From Kosakonia radicincitans DSM 16656 (lineage in GTDB: Bacteria > Pseudomonadota > Gammaproteobacteria > Enterobacterales > Enterobacteriaceae): a stretch of 64,000 bases of DNA. Positions 1 to 8,158 of the stretch are shown one piece after another; positions within the stretch are counted from its first letter, which is position 1, and each line of letters begins with the position of its first letter. The notes below the pieces were generated by a model that was not told where the DNA came from, ran no database searches, and saw only the letters and a list, made by a program, of their open reading frames with translations. The position numbers and the translations under genes are program-made. The stretch spans positions 124,001 through 188,000 of the forward strand of contig NZ_CP018017.1 of the NCBI RefSeq assembly GCF_000280495.2, in the 5' to 3' direction.

Positions 1-46
1 TCCGGCGGCGGTTCAGGACACGAACCCGCGCACGTTGGGTTTATTT
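1..46 (+). pseudogene. Fragment of a dihydroxyacetone kinase gene
   Basis: The first 45 bases translate in frame 1 to [15 protein letters not shown], the substrate-binding signature of DhaK-type kinases that carries the conserved His. The peptide is identical to the same stretch of the ATP-dependent kinase at 5178-6827, but about eight codons differ at synonymous positions, so it is a diverged paralogue and not a recent copy. Homology stops near base 46, where dhaR sequence begins on the other strand. The rest of the gene lies left of the window or is lost. Confidence 0.7.
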
Positions 47-193
47 GCGACGGCAGATCGATTCAAAGGTCAGCCCCTGCGCCTGATGCGGCGCCTGCCA
101 GGTTTCACGCTGCATAAATTTGCTGCAGCGATGCCACGACTGGCTGATAACGGCTGAAACTTCATTTTCCGCACCCTGAGTCTGAGCTGTCAT
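44..193 (-). pseudogene. dhaR: dhaR 5' remnant (activator of the dha regulon)
   Basis: An ATG at 193 opens 49 codons that match the N-terminus of DhaR, including the stretches SWHRC and RETWQAPHQAQG and the terminal RRK, followed at once by a TAA made by the junction. Full DhaR is over 600 residues and has GAF/PAS, AAA+ and helix-turn-helix domains, so this remnant has no regulatory domain. DhaR activates dhaKLM in response to dihydroxyacetone through DhaK and DhaL. If no other copy exists in the cell, the dha genes here would lack their activator. Confidence 0.85.
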
Positions 194-234
194 ATCCCTT
201 TTCCGCTGGAGTTAACACAGTTAAAACGACAAAA

Positions 235-259
235 CCCTCCGGCAGCGGCTGCCGGAGGG
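235..259 (-). terminator. Rho-independent terminator of dhaD
   Basis: A 12-bp perfect GC-rich stem (235-246 with 248-259) lies about 50 bases past the dhaD stop. Read on the minus strand, it is followed by a T-rich run TTTTGTCGTTTT. Confidence 0.8.
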
Positions 260-306
260 AGGAGTTGATGCCGCAATGCGCCGCGGCATAGAACCTTGTG
301 AAAGAC

Positions 307-1404
307 TTAACGCGCCAGCCACTGCTGCCCAAGCAGGTCCGCGGTAAGGATGGCGGCGTAGACGCTATCCGCGGTGACCGGGAACGGCATATTGTGGATG
401 GTTTCGCCTTCCGCGCAGGTGGCTTTCGCCACCGCGTGGATTTTGCTTTCGATACCCTCTTTCACGCCCATCTGGGCAAGGGTGATCGGCAGGCCGACTT
501 TTTCACAGAAGCCCATCACGGTTTCGATCTCTTCCAGCGGGCTATTTTGCAGTACCAGCTGCGCCAGGGTGCCGAAAGCGACTTTTTCGCCGTGATACAG
601 ATGGTGGCACTCTTCAAGGATGGTGAAACCGTTGTGAATCGCGTGCGCGCCGGCCAGGCCGCTGCTCTCAAAACCGATACCGCTCAGATAGGTGTTGGCT
701 TCGACAATACGCTCCAGCGCATCGGTCACCACTCCAGCCTGAGCCGCCAGGCGTGCTTTTTCGCCTTCCGCCAGCAGCGTATCATAGCACAGGCGCGCCA
801 GGCTCAAGGCCGCCGCCGTGGACTGCCCGCCCGCCATGCTGGTGGCTCGCGCATCGAAGCAGGCCTTGGCTTCAAACCAGGTGGAGAGCGCATCGCCCAT
901 CCCGGCCACCAGCAAGCGTACCGGCGCTTTGGCGATAATCGCCGTGTCCATCACCACCATATCCGGGTTTTTCGGGTAGATCAGATACTCTTCAAACTCG
1001 CCCGCCTCGGTGTAGATAACCGACAGCGCGCTGGTCGGCGCATCGGTTGAGGCAATTGTCGGGATCACCACCACCGGCAGCTTCTGGTAATAGCCGATCG
1101 CCTTCGCTGTATCGAGGGTTTTCCCGCCGCCGATACCCACCACGCCGCGGCAGCCGTGCTGCTTAAGAATGGCGATCAGGCGGTTGATTTCCGCATGGCT
1201 GCACTCGCCGTTAAACCGTTCCGCATGGCAGCTAATATTGTGGCTATGCAGGCCGTTCAATACTTTGTCGCCCGCCAACTTCATCACGAAGTCATCGGCG
1301 ATAACAAAAAAGCTGTCGGCCAGGTTTTTAGCGTATTCGCCAAACAGCATGGCGGCATCAGGTCCCTGGAGATATTTGGCTGGAGATTGAATAACTTTTA
1401 GCAT
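307..1404 (-). CDS. dhaD: Glycerol dehydrogenase, NAD-dependent
   Basis: This cytoplasmic enzyme oxidises glycerol to dihydroxyacetone with NAD+, the first oxidative step of anaerobic glycerol use. The 365-residue protein is full length and very close to DhaD/GldA of enterobacteria. It shows the GIGGGKTLDTAK nucleotide-binding loop near residues 90-102, and the metal-binding Asp/His residues of the iron-type group, including GMGDALSTWFEAKA and GLAGAHAIHNGF. The start at 1404 gives the family's usual MLKVIQSP beginning and has a GAGG/AAAGGA ribosome site. An in-frame ATG five codons upstream is less likely. The gene is divergent from dhaKLM and shares a 556-bp control region with it. Confidence 0.95.
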   Translation of the reverse strand: MLKVIQSPAKYLQGPDAAMLFGEYAKNLADSFFVIADDFVMKLAGDKVLNGLHSHNISCHAERFNGECSHAEINRLIAILKQHGCRGVVGIGGGKTLDTAKAIGYYQKLPVVVIPTIASTDAPTSALSVIYTEAGEFEEYLIYPKNPDMVVMDTAIIAKAPVRLLVAGMGDALSTWFEAKACFDARATSMAGGQSTAAALSLARLCYDTLLAEGEKARLAAQAGVVTDALERIVEANTYLSGIGFESSGLAGAHAIHNGFTILEECHHLYHGEKVAFGTLAQLVLQNSPLEEIETVMGFCEKVGLPITLAQMGVKEGIESKIHAVAKATCAEGETIHNMPFPVTADSVYAAILTADLLGQQWLAR

Positions 1405-1590
1405 TCCTTTCACCCTCAAATAAGTGCGTATGTTGACACGTGAGCCCAGGCCGTCATGCCGCGGCGCCTGATATCAATGGCGCTTACAGCCACGCTGCCG
1501 GAGCGATGCATCCACTGTAGGGCGAGCCGCGGCGAAAAAAATTTTTCCCTTTTTTGTTCTGTTCTGAAACAGATAAAAAAATAATGCGTT

Positions 1591-1609
1591 TCACATTGAA
1601 ACAATGTGA
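1591..1609. promoter_or_regulatory. Inverted repeat in the dhaD-dhaK intergenic region
   Basis: TCACATTG-AAA-CAATGTGA is a perfect 8-bp inverted repeat between the divergent dhaD and dhaK genes. A weaker palindrome, CTGTTCTGAAACAG, lies just left of it at about 1558-1571. The half-site order is the reverse of a CRP site, so CRP is unlikely. It may be an operator, but the binding protein is unknown. Confidence 0.45.
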
Positions 1610-1808
1610 CTGAGAAAGCGATGGGATTGCGATCGCGATCGGATCATTTTGGCAAAAAAGCCGCTATCGTCTCCCCTCTTTAACGCAGAAAATCGCCTCA
1701 ATGCGGCACAATGGCGAAAAAAATCATCCTTGCCCCATTTCTGATAGCAGAAAAAAACGGACAAATTATTAGCGCTGGCTCGCATTTCTCCTGTTTATCG
1801 GCAATTAA

Positions 1809-1855
1809 TGTTCCATAAAGGAACAAAAATTCTTTTCTACGTTCCGTTATGGAAC
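1809..1855. promoter_or_regulatory. Pair of GTTCC-N5-GGAAC operators upstream of dhaK
   Basis: TGTTCC-ATAAA-GGAACA (1809-1825) and GTTCC-GTTAT-GGAAC (1841-1855) are two inverted repeats of the same design. Their centres are about 31 bp apart, close to three helical turns, so dimers bound to both would face the same side of DNA. They lie 105-150 bp upstream of dhaK, a fitting place for activator sites. DhaR is the obvious candidate by context, but this is inference. Confidence 0.55.
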
Positions 1856-1960
1856 CAATTTTGACGGCATTTTATTTTGCGCCCGCTCAGCCAGAATCAC
1901 TACATCGCCGGGCTACCCTTATAGACAGGCGACCTCCCCCTACCCTACGGAGCATAAACA

Positions 1961-3031
1961 ATGAAAAAACTGATTAACCGTGTGGAAGATGTACTGAGTG
2001 AACAGCTTATCGGCCTGGCGAAGGCGCATCCTGAACTGACGCTGCACCAGGACCCGGTCTATGTCACCCGCGCTGATGCACCGGTCGCCGGCAAAGTGGC
2101 GCTGCTCTCCGGCGGCGGCAGCGGACACGAACCGATGCACTGCGGCTACATCGGCCAGGGCATGCTCTCCGGCGCCTGTCCGGGGGAAATTTTCACCTCG
2201 CCGACGCCGGACAAAATGTTCGAATGCGCGATGCAGATTGACGGCGGCGAAGGCGTCCTGCTGATTATCAAAAACTATACCGGCGACATCCTGAATTTTG
2301 AGACCGCCACCGAGCTGCTGCACGAAAGTGGCGTTAAGGTTACCACCGTCGTGGTGGATGACGACGTGGCGGTAAAAGACAGCCTCTATACCGCCGGACG
2401 CCGCGGCGTCGCCAATACCGTGCTGATTGAAAAACTGGTCGGCGCCGCCGCCGAACGCGGCGACTCGCTGGAAGCCTGCGCTGAACTGGGCCGCCGTTTA
2501 AATAACCTTGGTCACTCGATTGGCATCGCGCTGGGCGCCTGCACCGTACCGGCCGCCGGACAGCCCTCCTTTACCCTGAAAGATGATGAGATGGAGTTCG
2601 GCGTCGGCATCCATGGCGAGCCGGGTATCGACCGCCGCCGCTTCAGCTCGCTCGACCAAACCGTCGATGAGATGGTCGATACCCTGCTGGAAAACGGCGC
2701 ATACAGCCGCACGCTGCGCCAGTGGGATAACGTCAAGGGAGCGTGGCAGGAAGTGAAACAGAGCAAAACCGCGCTGCAAAACGGCGATCGGGTTATCGCG
2801 CTGGTCAATAACCTCGGCGCCACCCCGCTTTCCGAACTGTACGGCGTTTACAACCGCCTTGCCCAGCGCTGCGAAGCGTCCGGCATTGTGATTGAACGCA
2901 ACCTCATCGGCAGCTACTGCACCTCGCTGGATATGGCGGGTTTCTCCATCACCCTGCTGAAAGCGGATGATGACACACTGGCGTTATGGGACGCCCCGGT
3001 CCATACCCCAGCGCTGAACTGGGGAAAATAA
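1961..3031 (+). CDS. dhaK: PTS-dependent dihydroxyacetone kinase, substrate-binding subunit DhaK
   Basis: DhaK binds dihydroxyacetone covalently as a hemiaminal and presents it to DhaL-ADP for phosphorylation. The 356 residues align end to end with E. coli DhaK. The substrate-binding His218 sits in [13 protein letters not shown], and His56 (SGGGSGHEP) and Asp109 (NYTGD), which act in catalysis, are all present. The start is preceded by an ACGGAG ribosome site. dhaL follows after 10 bp, so the three subunits are cotranscribed. DhaK also acts as a corepressor of DhaR in the known system, but dhaR is broken in this window. Confidence 0.96.
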   Translation: MKKLINRVEDVLSEQLIGLAKAHPELTLHQDPVYVTRADAPVAGKVALLSGGGSGHEPMHCGYIGQGMLSGACPGEIFTSPTPDKMFECAMQIDGGEGVLLIIKNYTGDILNFETATELLHESGVKVTTVVVDDDVAVKDSLYTAGRRGVANTVLIEKLVGAAAERGDSLEACAELGRRLNNLGHSIGIALGACTVPAAGQPSFTLKDDEMEFGVGIHGEPGIDRRRFSSLDQTVDEMVDTLLENGAYSRTLRQWDNVKGAWQEVKQSKTALQNGDRVIALVNNLGATPLSELYGVYNRLAQRCEASGIVIERNLIGSYCTSLDMAGFSITLLKADDDTLALWDAPVHTPALNWGK

Positions 3032-3041
3032 GGAGCACGAC

Positions 3042-3674
3042 ATGTCACTGAACAGAACGCAAATCGTCGACTGGCTGTACCGCTGTGGCGACATTTTCAC
3101 CAAACAGAGCGATTTTCTCACCGGCCTTGATAAAGAGATCGGCGACGCCGACCACGGCCTCAATATGCATCGCGGCTTCAGCAAAGTGGTCGAAAAGCTG
3201 CCGTCGATCGCCGATAAAGACATCGGTTTTATTCTCAAGAATACCGGGATGACGCTGCTTTCCAACGTCGGCGGCGCCAGCGGCCCGCTGTTCGGCACCT
3301 TCTTTATCCGCGCCGCCCAGGTCACCCAGGCGCATCAGAGCCTGACCCTCGACGAGCTTTATCAGATGATCCGCGAAGGCGCGGACGGCGTCGTCAACCG
3401 TGGTAAAGCGGAGCCGGGCGATAAGACGATGTGCGACGTCTGGCTGCCGGTGGTGGAATCCCTGCGTCATTCCAGCGAGCAACATCTGTCTATCCCTGCC
3501 GCGCTGGATGCCGCCTGCGAAGTGGCCGAGCGCGCCGCCCACGCCACCATCACCATGCAGGCGCGTAAAGGCCGCGCCAGCTATCTCGGCGAGCGCAGCA
3601 TCGGGCATCAGGATCCCGGCGCGACCTCGGTGCTGTTTATGGTTCAGATGCTGGCTGCCGCCGCCAAAGAGTAA
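3042..3674 (+). CDS. dhaL: PTS-dependent dihydroxyacetone kinase, nucleotide-binding subunit DhaL
   Basis: DhaL carries a tightly bound ADP that is rephosphorylated by DhaM and passes the phosphate to dihydroxyacetone on DhaK. The 210-residue length is normal for the family. The magnesium-binding aspartates Asp30, Asp35 and Asp37 lie in LDKEIGDADHG, and the nucleotide loops NVGGASGPLFG and GDKTMCD are intact. AAGGAG precedes the start. dhaM begins 10 bp after the stop. Confidence 0.96.
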   Translation: MSLNRTQIVDWLYRCGDIFTKQSDFLTGLDKEIGDADHGLNMHRGFSKVVEKLPSIADKDIGFILKNTGMTLLSNVGGASGPLFGTFFIRAAQVTQAHQSLTLDELYQMIREGADGVVNRGKAEPGDKTMCDVWLPVVESLRHSSEQHLSIPAALDAACEVAERAAHATITMQARKGRASYLGERSIGHQDPGATSVLFMVQMLAAAAKE

Positions 3675-3684
3675 GGAAATCGCG

Positions 3685-5103
3685 ATGGTAAACCTGGTTA
3701 TTGTTTCTCATAGCGCCCGGCTGGGCGAAGGTGTCGGAGAACTGGCCCGGCAGATGTTAATGAACGATGGCTGTAAGCTGGCGATCGCCGCCGGGATCGA
3801 CGATCCCGACAGCCCGATCGGCACCGATCCGATTAAAGTCATGGAGGCGATCGAATCCGTCGCCGATACCGACCATGTTCTGGTGATGATGGATATCGGC
3901 AGCGCCCTGCTCAGCGCCGAAACCGCCCTCGATCTGCTCGATCCGGCGATGGCGGCAAAGGTGCGGCTGTGCGCCGCGCCGCTGGTCGAAGGGACGCTGG
4001 CGGCCACCGTCAGCGCCGCCTCCGGCGCCGGGATCGACAAAGTTATCGCCGATGCCATGAACGCCCTGGAAGCCAAGCGGGTTCAGCTGGGTTTACCTTC
4101 GCACACGCCTGACGCCGCCGCCCCAACGCTTGCTGACGACGGCGATGCTAAATCGGTTTCAGTCATTATTAACAATCACAACGGCCTGCACGTGCGTCCG
4201 GCATCAAAGCTGGTCGCCGCGCTGGCGGGTTTTAACGCCGACCTGGTGCTGGAGAAAAACGGCAAATGCGTCACCCCGGACAGTCTGAATCAAATCGCTC
4301 TGCTACAGGTGCGCCGCCACGATAAGCTGCGCCTGCTGGCCCGCGGTCCGGACGCCGATGCGGCGCTGGCGGCGTTTCAGGCGCTGGCCGCCGATAACTT
4401 CGGCGAGTCGCCGGAGGCGCAGCCGACAGCGGAACCCGCCATACCTGCGCGTGTTGAAGGCGCCGCGATGATTTATCCGCAGGCGCCGATCCAACCGGCG
4501 CTCCCCGCCGCCGCCGACATCGCCCGCGAGCAGCAGCGCCTGCGCCAGGCGATCGACCAGACGCTGGCCGATCTCAATGCGCTCACCGAGCTGGCGGAAC
4601 ACAAATTTAACGCCGATATCGCGGCGATCTTCGCCGGTCATCACACCTTGCTCGACGATGAAGATCTGTTTGATGCCGCCAACGATCGCCTGCTCACCGA
4701 ACAGTGCTCGGCGGAATGGGCGTGGCATCAAGTGCTGATGGAGCTCAGCCAGCAGTATCGTCAGCTGGATGACGCCTATCTGCAGGCCCGTTATATCGAT
4801 GTCGACGATATTCTGCAGCGCACGCTGCGCCATCTGCAGGGTATTAAGGAGACGCTGCCATTCGCCAGTGAGCCGACGATTATTATCGCCGACAATATTT
4901 ATCCCTCGACTGTACTCCAACTGGATGCCAGCAAGGTCACCGGCCTGTGCCTGCGCGACGGCAGCGAACAGGCCCACGGCGCGATTATCGCCCGCGCGGC
5001 GGGGATCGCCTGGCTATGCCAGCAGGGCGAAGCGCTGAATGATATTCAGCCTGGCGAAGCCATCACGCTCGATATGCGTCTGCAACGTCTTATTCGTCGC
5101 TAA
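3685..5103 (+). CDS. dhaM: PTS-dependent dihydroxyacetone kinase, phosphotransfer subunit DhaM
   Basis: DhaM relays phosphate from the phosphotransferase system (EI and HPr) to ADP bound on DhaL. The 472-residue protein has the long enteric three-part form: an EIIA-mannose-type domain (active His9 in VSHSARLGEG), an HPr-like domain at about residues 155-245 (His169 in NGLHVRPASK), and a truncated EI-like phosphohistidine domain at the C-terminus (His431 in EQAHGAIIARAAG). All three active histidines are present. The chosen ATG at 3685 has an AAGGAA ribosome site. The frame is open 95 codons upstream inside dhaL, but that stretch is not coding. Confidence 0.95.
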   Translation: MVNLVIVSHSARLGEGVGELARQMLMNDGCKLAIAAGIDDPDSPIGTDPIKVMEAIESVADTDHVLVMMDIGSALLSAETALDLLDPAMAAKVRLCAAPLVEGTLAATVSAASGAGIDKVIADAMNALEAKRVQLGLPSHTPDAAAPTLADDGDAKSVSVIINNHNGLHVRPASKLVAALAGFNADLVLEKNGKCVTPDSLNQIALLQVRRHDKLRLLARGPDADAALAAFQALAADNFGESPEAQPTAEPAIPARVEGAAMIYPQAPIQPALPAAADIAREQQRLRQAIDQTLADLNALTELAEHKFNADIAAIFAGHHTLLDDEDLFDAANDRLLTEQCSAEWAWHQVLMELSQQYRQLDDAYLQARYIDVDDILQRTLRHLQGIKETLPFASEPTIIIADNIYPSTVLQLDASKVTGLCLRDGSEQAHGAIIARAAGIAWLCQQGEALNDIQPGEAITLDMRLQRLIRR

Positions 5104-5123
5104 ATCCACTTTGACCGTTACCA

Positions 5124-5145
5124 CTCCGGGGGCCCGCCTCCGGAG
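5124..5145 (+). terminator. Weak hairpin between dhaM and the ATP-dependent kinase
   Basis: CTCCGG (5124-5129) pairs with CCGGAG (5140-5145), and a short T run GAGTTTTCG follows. It could end or attenuate dhaKLM transcription, or merely reduce read-through into the next kinase gene. Confidence 0.4.
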
Positions 5146-5177
5146 GGTGAGTTTTCGCTTACTGATCAGGAACCACT

Positions 5178-6827
5178 ATGTCTCAATTCTTTTTTAACCA
5201 GCGCGCCAGCCTCGTTAACGACGTGATCGAGGGAACCATTATTGCCAGCCCGTGGAACAACCTCGCCCGCCTGGAGAGCGACCCGGCGATCCGTGTAGTG
5301 GTACGCCGCGATCTGAATAAAAACAACGTGGCGGTGATTTCCGGCGGCGGCTCCGGCCATGAACCGGCGCACGTCGGCTTTATTGGTAAAGGCATGCTGA
5401 CCGCCGCGGTCTGCGGCGATCTGTTCGCCTCGCCGAGCGTCGATGCGGTACTCACCGCGATTCAGGCGGTGACCGGCGAGGCGGGCTGTCTGCTGATCGT
5501 TAAAAACTACACCGGCGATCGGCTTAACTTCGGCCTCGCGGCGGAGAAAGCGCGCCGTCTTGGCTATAACGTAGAGATGCTGATCGTCGGCGACGATATT
5601 TCGCTGCCGGATAACAAACAGCCGCGCGGTATCGCCGGGACTATTCTTGTGCATAAGGTGGCGGGTTATTTCGCCGAGCGCGGCTTCAACCTCGCCACCG
5701 TCCTGCGTGAAGCGCAATACGCCGCCAACCATACCGCCAGCATCGGGGTGGCGCTGGCCAGCTGTCACCTGCCGCAGGAAGCGGAAAGCGCGCCGCGCCA
5801 TCAGCCCGGCCACGCCGAGCTGGGGATGGGCATCCACGGCGAACCGGGAGCCTCGACGATCGCGACCCATAACAGCGCGGAAATCATGCAGATTATGGTA
5901 GAGAAGCTGACCGCCGCCCTACCTGAAACCGGCCGCCTGGCGGTGATGCTCAATAATCTCGGCGGCGTGTCGGTGGCCGAGATGGCGATTCTGACCCGCG
6001 AGCTGGCCAACACCCCACTCCATGCGCGCGTTGACTGGTTGATTGGCCCGGCTTCGCTGGTAACGGCGCTGGATATGAAAGGCTTCTCGCTGACCACTAT
6101 CGTGCTGGAAGAGAGCATTGAAAAGGCGCTGCTGTCGGATGTCGAAACCGCCAGTTGGCAGAAGCCGGTGCAGCCGCGGGCTGTTAATATCATGCCGTCC
6201 GCGCTCGCCAGCGCACGCGTCGCCTTTACGCCATCGGCCAACCCGCAGGTGGGCGATTACGTGGCGCAGGTGACCAGCACCCTCTCCGGCCTCGAAACCC
6301 ATCTCAACGCGCTTGACGCCAAAGTGGGCGACGGCGATACCGGCTCCACTTTCGCCGCTGGCGCGCGTGAGATTGCCGCTCTATTGCAACGCCAGCAACT
6401 GCCGCTCAATGATTTACCCACGCTGTTCGCGCTAATTGGCGAACGCCTGACGGTGGTGATGGGCGGCTCCAGCGGCGTATTGATGTCGATTTTCTTCACC
6501 GCCGCCGGGCAGAAGCTGGAGCAAGGCGCCAGCATGGCGGAAGCGCTGAACGCCGGTCTGGGGCAGATGAAATTTTACGGCGGCGCCGATGAGGGCGACC
6601 GGACGATGATTGACGCTCTACAGCCGGCGCTGGCGGCGCTGCTGGCCGAACCGGATAATCTGCAGGCCGCTTTCGCCGCGGCGCAGGCCGGCGCGGATCG
6701 CACCTGCCAGTCGAGCAAAGCCGGCGCCGGACGCGCCTCCTATCTCAATAGCGAGAGCCTGCTCGGCAATATGGACCCCGGCGCCCACGCGGTGGCGATG
6801 GTGTTTAAGGCGCTGGCGGAACGCTAA
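5178..6827 (+). CDS. ATP-dependent dihydroxyacetone kinase (DAK, fused DhaK and DhaL domains)
   Basis: A single 549-residue chain phosphorylates dihydroxyacetone with ATP. Residues 1-330 form a DhaK-type domain with [13 protein letters not shown] and the covalent-binding His in GIHGEPG. About residues 355-549 form a DhaL/DAK2-type ATP-binding domain with GDGDTGSTFAAG, GGSSGVLMS and GDRTMID. It has the same two-domain plan as the Citrobacter enzyme. It lies 74 bp downstream of dhaM, so the locus holds both a PTS-driven and an ATP-driven kinase for the same substrate. An AGGAACCACT ribosome region precedes the start. Confidence 0.94.
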   Translation: MSQFFFNQRASLVNDVIEGTIIASPWNNLARLESDPAIRVVVRRDLNKNNVAVISGGGSGHEPAHVGFIGKGMLTAAVCGDLFASPSVDAVLTAIQAVTGEAGCLLIVKNYTGDRLNFGLAAEKARRLGYNVEMLIVGDDISLPDNKQPRGIAGTILVHKVAGYFAERGFNLATVLREAQYAANHTASIGVALASCHLPQEAESAPRHQPGHAELGMGIHGEPGASTIATHNSAEIMQIMVEKLTAALPETGRLAVMLNNLGGVSVAEMAILTRELANTPLHARVDWLIGPASLVTALDMKGFSLTTIVLEESIEKALLSDVETASWQKPVQPRAVNIMPSALASARVAFTPSANPQVGDYVAQVTSTLSGLETHLNALDAKVGDGDTGSTFAAGAREIAALLQRQQLPLNDLPTLFALIGERLTVVMGGSSGVLMSIFFTAAGQKLEQGASMAEALNAGLGQMKFYGGADEGDRTMIDALQPALAALLAEPDNLQAAFAAAQAGADRTCQSSKAGAGRASYLNSESLLGNMDPGAHAVAMVFKALAER

Positions 6828-6833
6828 GCCTCA

Positions 6834-6915
6834 CCCGGTGGCGCTGCGCTTACCGGGGCGACATAACACCATTGAAAGGTAGCCCGGAGAAGGCGCAACG
6901 CGCCGCCATCCGGGT
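6834..6915. repeat. Pair of REP-like palindromes
   Basis: Two imperfect palindromes of the repetitive extragenic type lie between the convergent kinase and yqjH genes. One is at 6834-6857 (CCCGGTGGCGCTGCGCTTAC and onward to CCGGG), the other at 6882-6915 (GCCCGGAGAAGGCGC to ATCCGGGT). Such elements sit at 3' ends of enterobacterial chromosomal operons and can stabilise mRNA. Their presence supports a chromosomal origin for this segment. Confidence 0.75.
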
Positions 6916-6930
6916 TTACCACACTGCCGA

Positions 6931-7701
6931 TTATTTGCTATGCCAGTACGCCTGCGAACGCACCAGTTGCTGATCGATACTCGGCTCCTCAAAGCGCGCC
7001 AGCAGCGATTTCACCACGCCGCCTTCTCCGGTCAGCCAGATAAAATAATCTTCTGACGGCACCTTGACCTGAGCCAGCCGCTCGGCGACGAACGCCGGGT
7101 TGTGGCCTACCACCCATTCGATATTAAAGCCGTCGAGATCCGCCAGATAATCTTTATACGAAGCATCCGCGACGGTGACGATGGCCGTCACCTGCGGCGT
7201 CACCGGCAGCTGACGTAATCCCAGCAGGCGACGGCGCAGCGCCGGCATGCCCGACTCGTCACAGACATAAAGCTGCCAGGCGTAATCTTCCGGCACCACC
7301 AGCGAGCCGCGCGGCCCGCCGATCACCAGCTTATCGCCGATGTTGGCTTCCAGCGCCCAGCGGCTGGCAATACCGCCATCGTGGATATAAAAATCGTAAG
7401 CCAGCTCGTGGCGTTCGGCATCGTACAGCGGCGTGTAGTCGCGGGTCGCCGGGCGCACGCCCTCGCCCCAGTTAATGCCTTCGTCGGTCACTTCCGGCGG
7501 CGTAAATACGCTGCCCGCCTGCGGGAAAAACAGTTTGGTGTGGTCGTCAAAACCTTGTGAAACAAAGCCATCCAGCGCCTCGCCCCCCAGCACGATCCGC
7601 TGGAACGCCTGGCCGATACGCTCAACGCGCAGCACGGTTAATTCGCGAAAACGTAGTTCGTTACGCACGCGCTGTGGGTAGCGTGAGGTGTTTTTTGTCA
7701 T
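6931..7701 (-). CDS. yqjH: Siderophore-interacting ferric reductase YqjH (NfeF)
   Basis: This cytoplasmic flavoprotein reduces iron bound to siderophores so that it is released. The 256 residues match E. coli YqjH throughout. They include the FAD-contacting RDYTPLYD, the phosphate-binding GPRGSLVVPEDYAW, and the NAD(P)H-side motif WLTGEGGVVKSL. The start at 7701 gives the family's MTKNTSRYPQRVRNELRFREL beginning. An in-frame start 28 codons upstream would run through the operator region and is rejected. It is divergent from yqjI, whose product represses it in E. coli, and has a Fur-like box upstream. Confidence 0.92.
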   Translation of the reverse strand: MTKNTSRYPQRVRNELRFRELTVLRVERIGQAFQRIVLGGEALDGFVSQGFDDHTKLFFPQAGSVFTPPEVTDEGINWGEGVRPATRDYTPLYDAERHELAYDFYIHDGGIASRWALEANIGDKLVIGGPRGSLVVPEDYAWQLYVCDESGMPALRRRLLGLRQLPVTPQVTAIVTVADASYKDYLADLDGFNIEWVVGHNPAFVAERLAQVKVPSEDYFIWLTGEGGVVKSLLARFEEPSIDQQLVRSQAYWHSK

Positions 7702-7726
7702 TTTTTCGCCTTCGTGAAGATAATAC

Positions 7727-7768
7727 GATATATCTAAATTTATTTTTAAATGATAATGATTGCTAATC
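7727..7768 (-). promoter_or_regulatory. YqjI-type operator and Fur-like box upstream of yqjH
   Basis: GATATATCTAA at 7727-7737 is a near palindrome like the stronger site at 7908-7921. GATAATGATTGCTAATC at 7752-7768 resembles a Fur box (GATAATGATAATCATTATC). The arrangement fits the known joint control of yqjH by YqjI and Fur. Confidence 0.6.
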
Positions 7769-7907
7769 AAAAAGATTGCAAGCACTTTTTTGATATAGTC
7801 AGCTTGAGATTAAACAGCTATCAGCAATCCATAAAAACCATTAATAATCATTAAATTAAACAAAAATTATTTTATAGACTTGCAAGTCGATAAACTTTAG
7901 ATATAAA

Positions 7908-7921
7908 TTAGATATATCTAA
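7908..7921. promoter_or_regulatory. YqjI (NfeR) operator candidate
   Basis: TTAGATATATCTAA is a perfect 14-bp palindrome about 20 bp upstream of the yqjI start. A second partial copy (TAGATATA) lies just to its left. PadR-type repressors such as YqjI bind AT-rich dyads like this, so autoregulation is plausible. Confidence 0.55.
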
Positions 7922-7940
7922 ATAACATCAGGAGACGATG

Positions 7941-8158
7941 ATGCAAAACCATCATGAAGGTTGCTGTAAACATACAGAGCACCAACACGAAGGCTGCTGC
8001 AAGGGTGAAGGACATCACCACGAAAGCCGCCACAGTGAGCACCATGCAGGCTGCTGCAAAAGTGAAGAGCATCGCCACGCAGGCTGTCACCAGGAACATC
8101 ACCACGAACAGGGTGCGGACGCCGCCACGGTCGCGGCGGAGGTGGTGGTCGTCGCCAG
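7941..8158 (+). pseudogene. yqjI: yqjI (nfeR) 5' remnant, frameshifted and truncated
   Basis: YqjI is a PadR-family repressor with a His/Cys-rich metal-sensing N-terminus. From the ATG at 7941 (AGGAGA ribosome site) the frame encodes repeated HHEGCCK-like units, as in YqjI. At the GGG run 8111-8113 the family-like sequence shifts frame: CGRRHGRGGGGGRRQ, matching the E. coli CGGRHGRGGGRRQ stretch, is read from 8114, so one G appears lost. At about 8158 all similarity ends and plasmid-type DNA begins. The DNA-binding winged helix is absent, so this copy is dead. Confidence 0.8.

Noticed and set aside
298..1050. Long open frames opposite dhaD, dhaL, dhaM and the ATP-dependent kinase
   Set aside because: High GC in the true genes leaves the opposite frames open by chance; their translations resemble no protein and have no ribosome sites.
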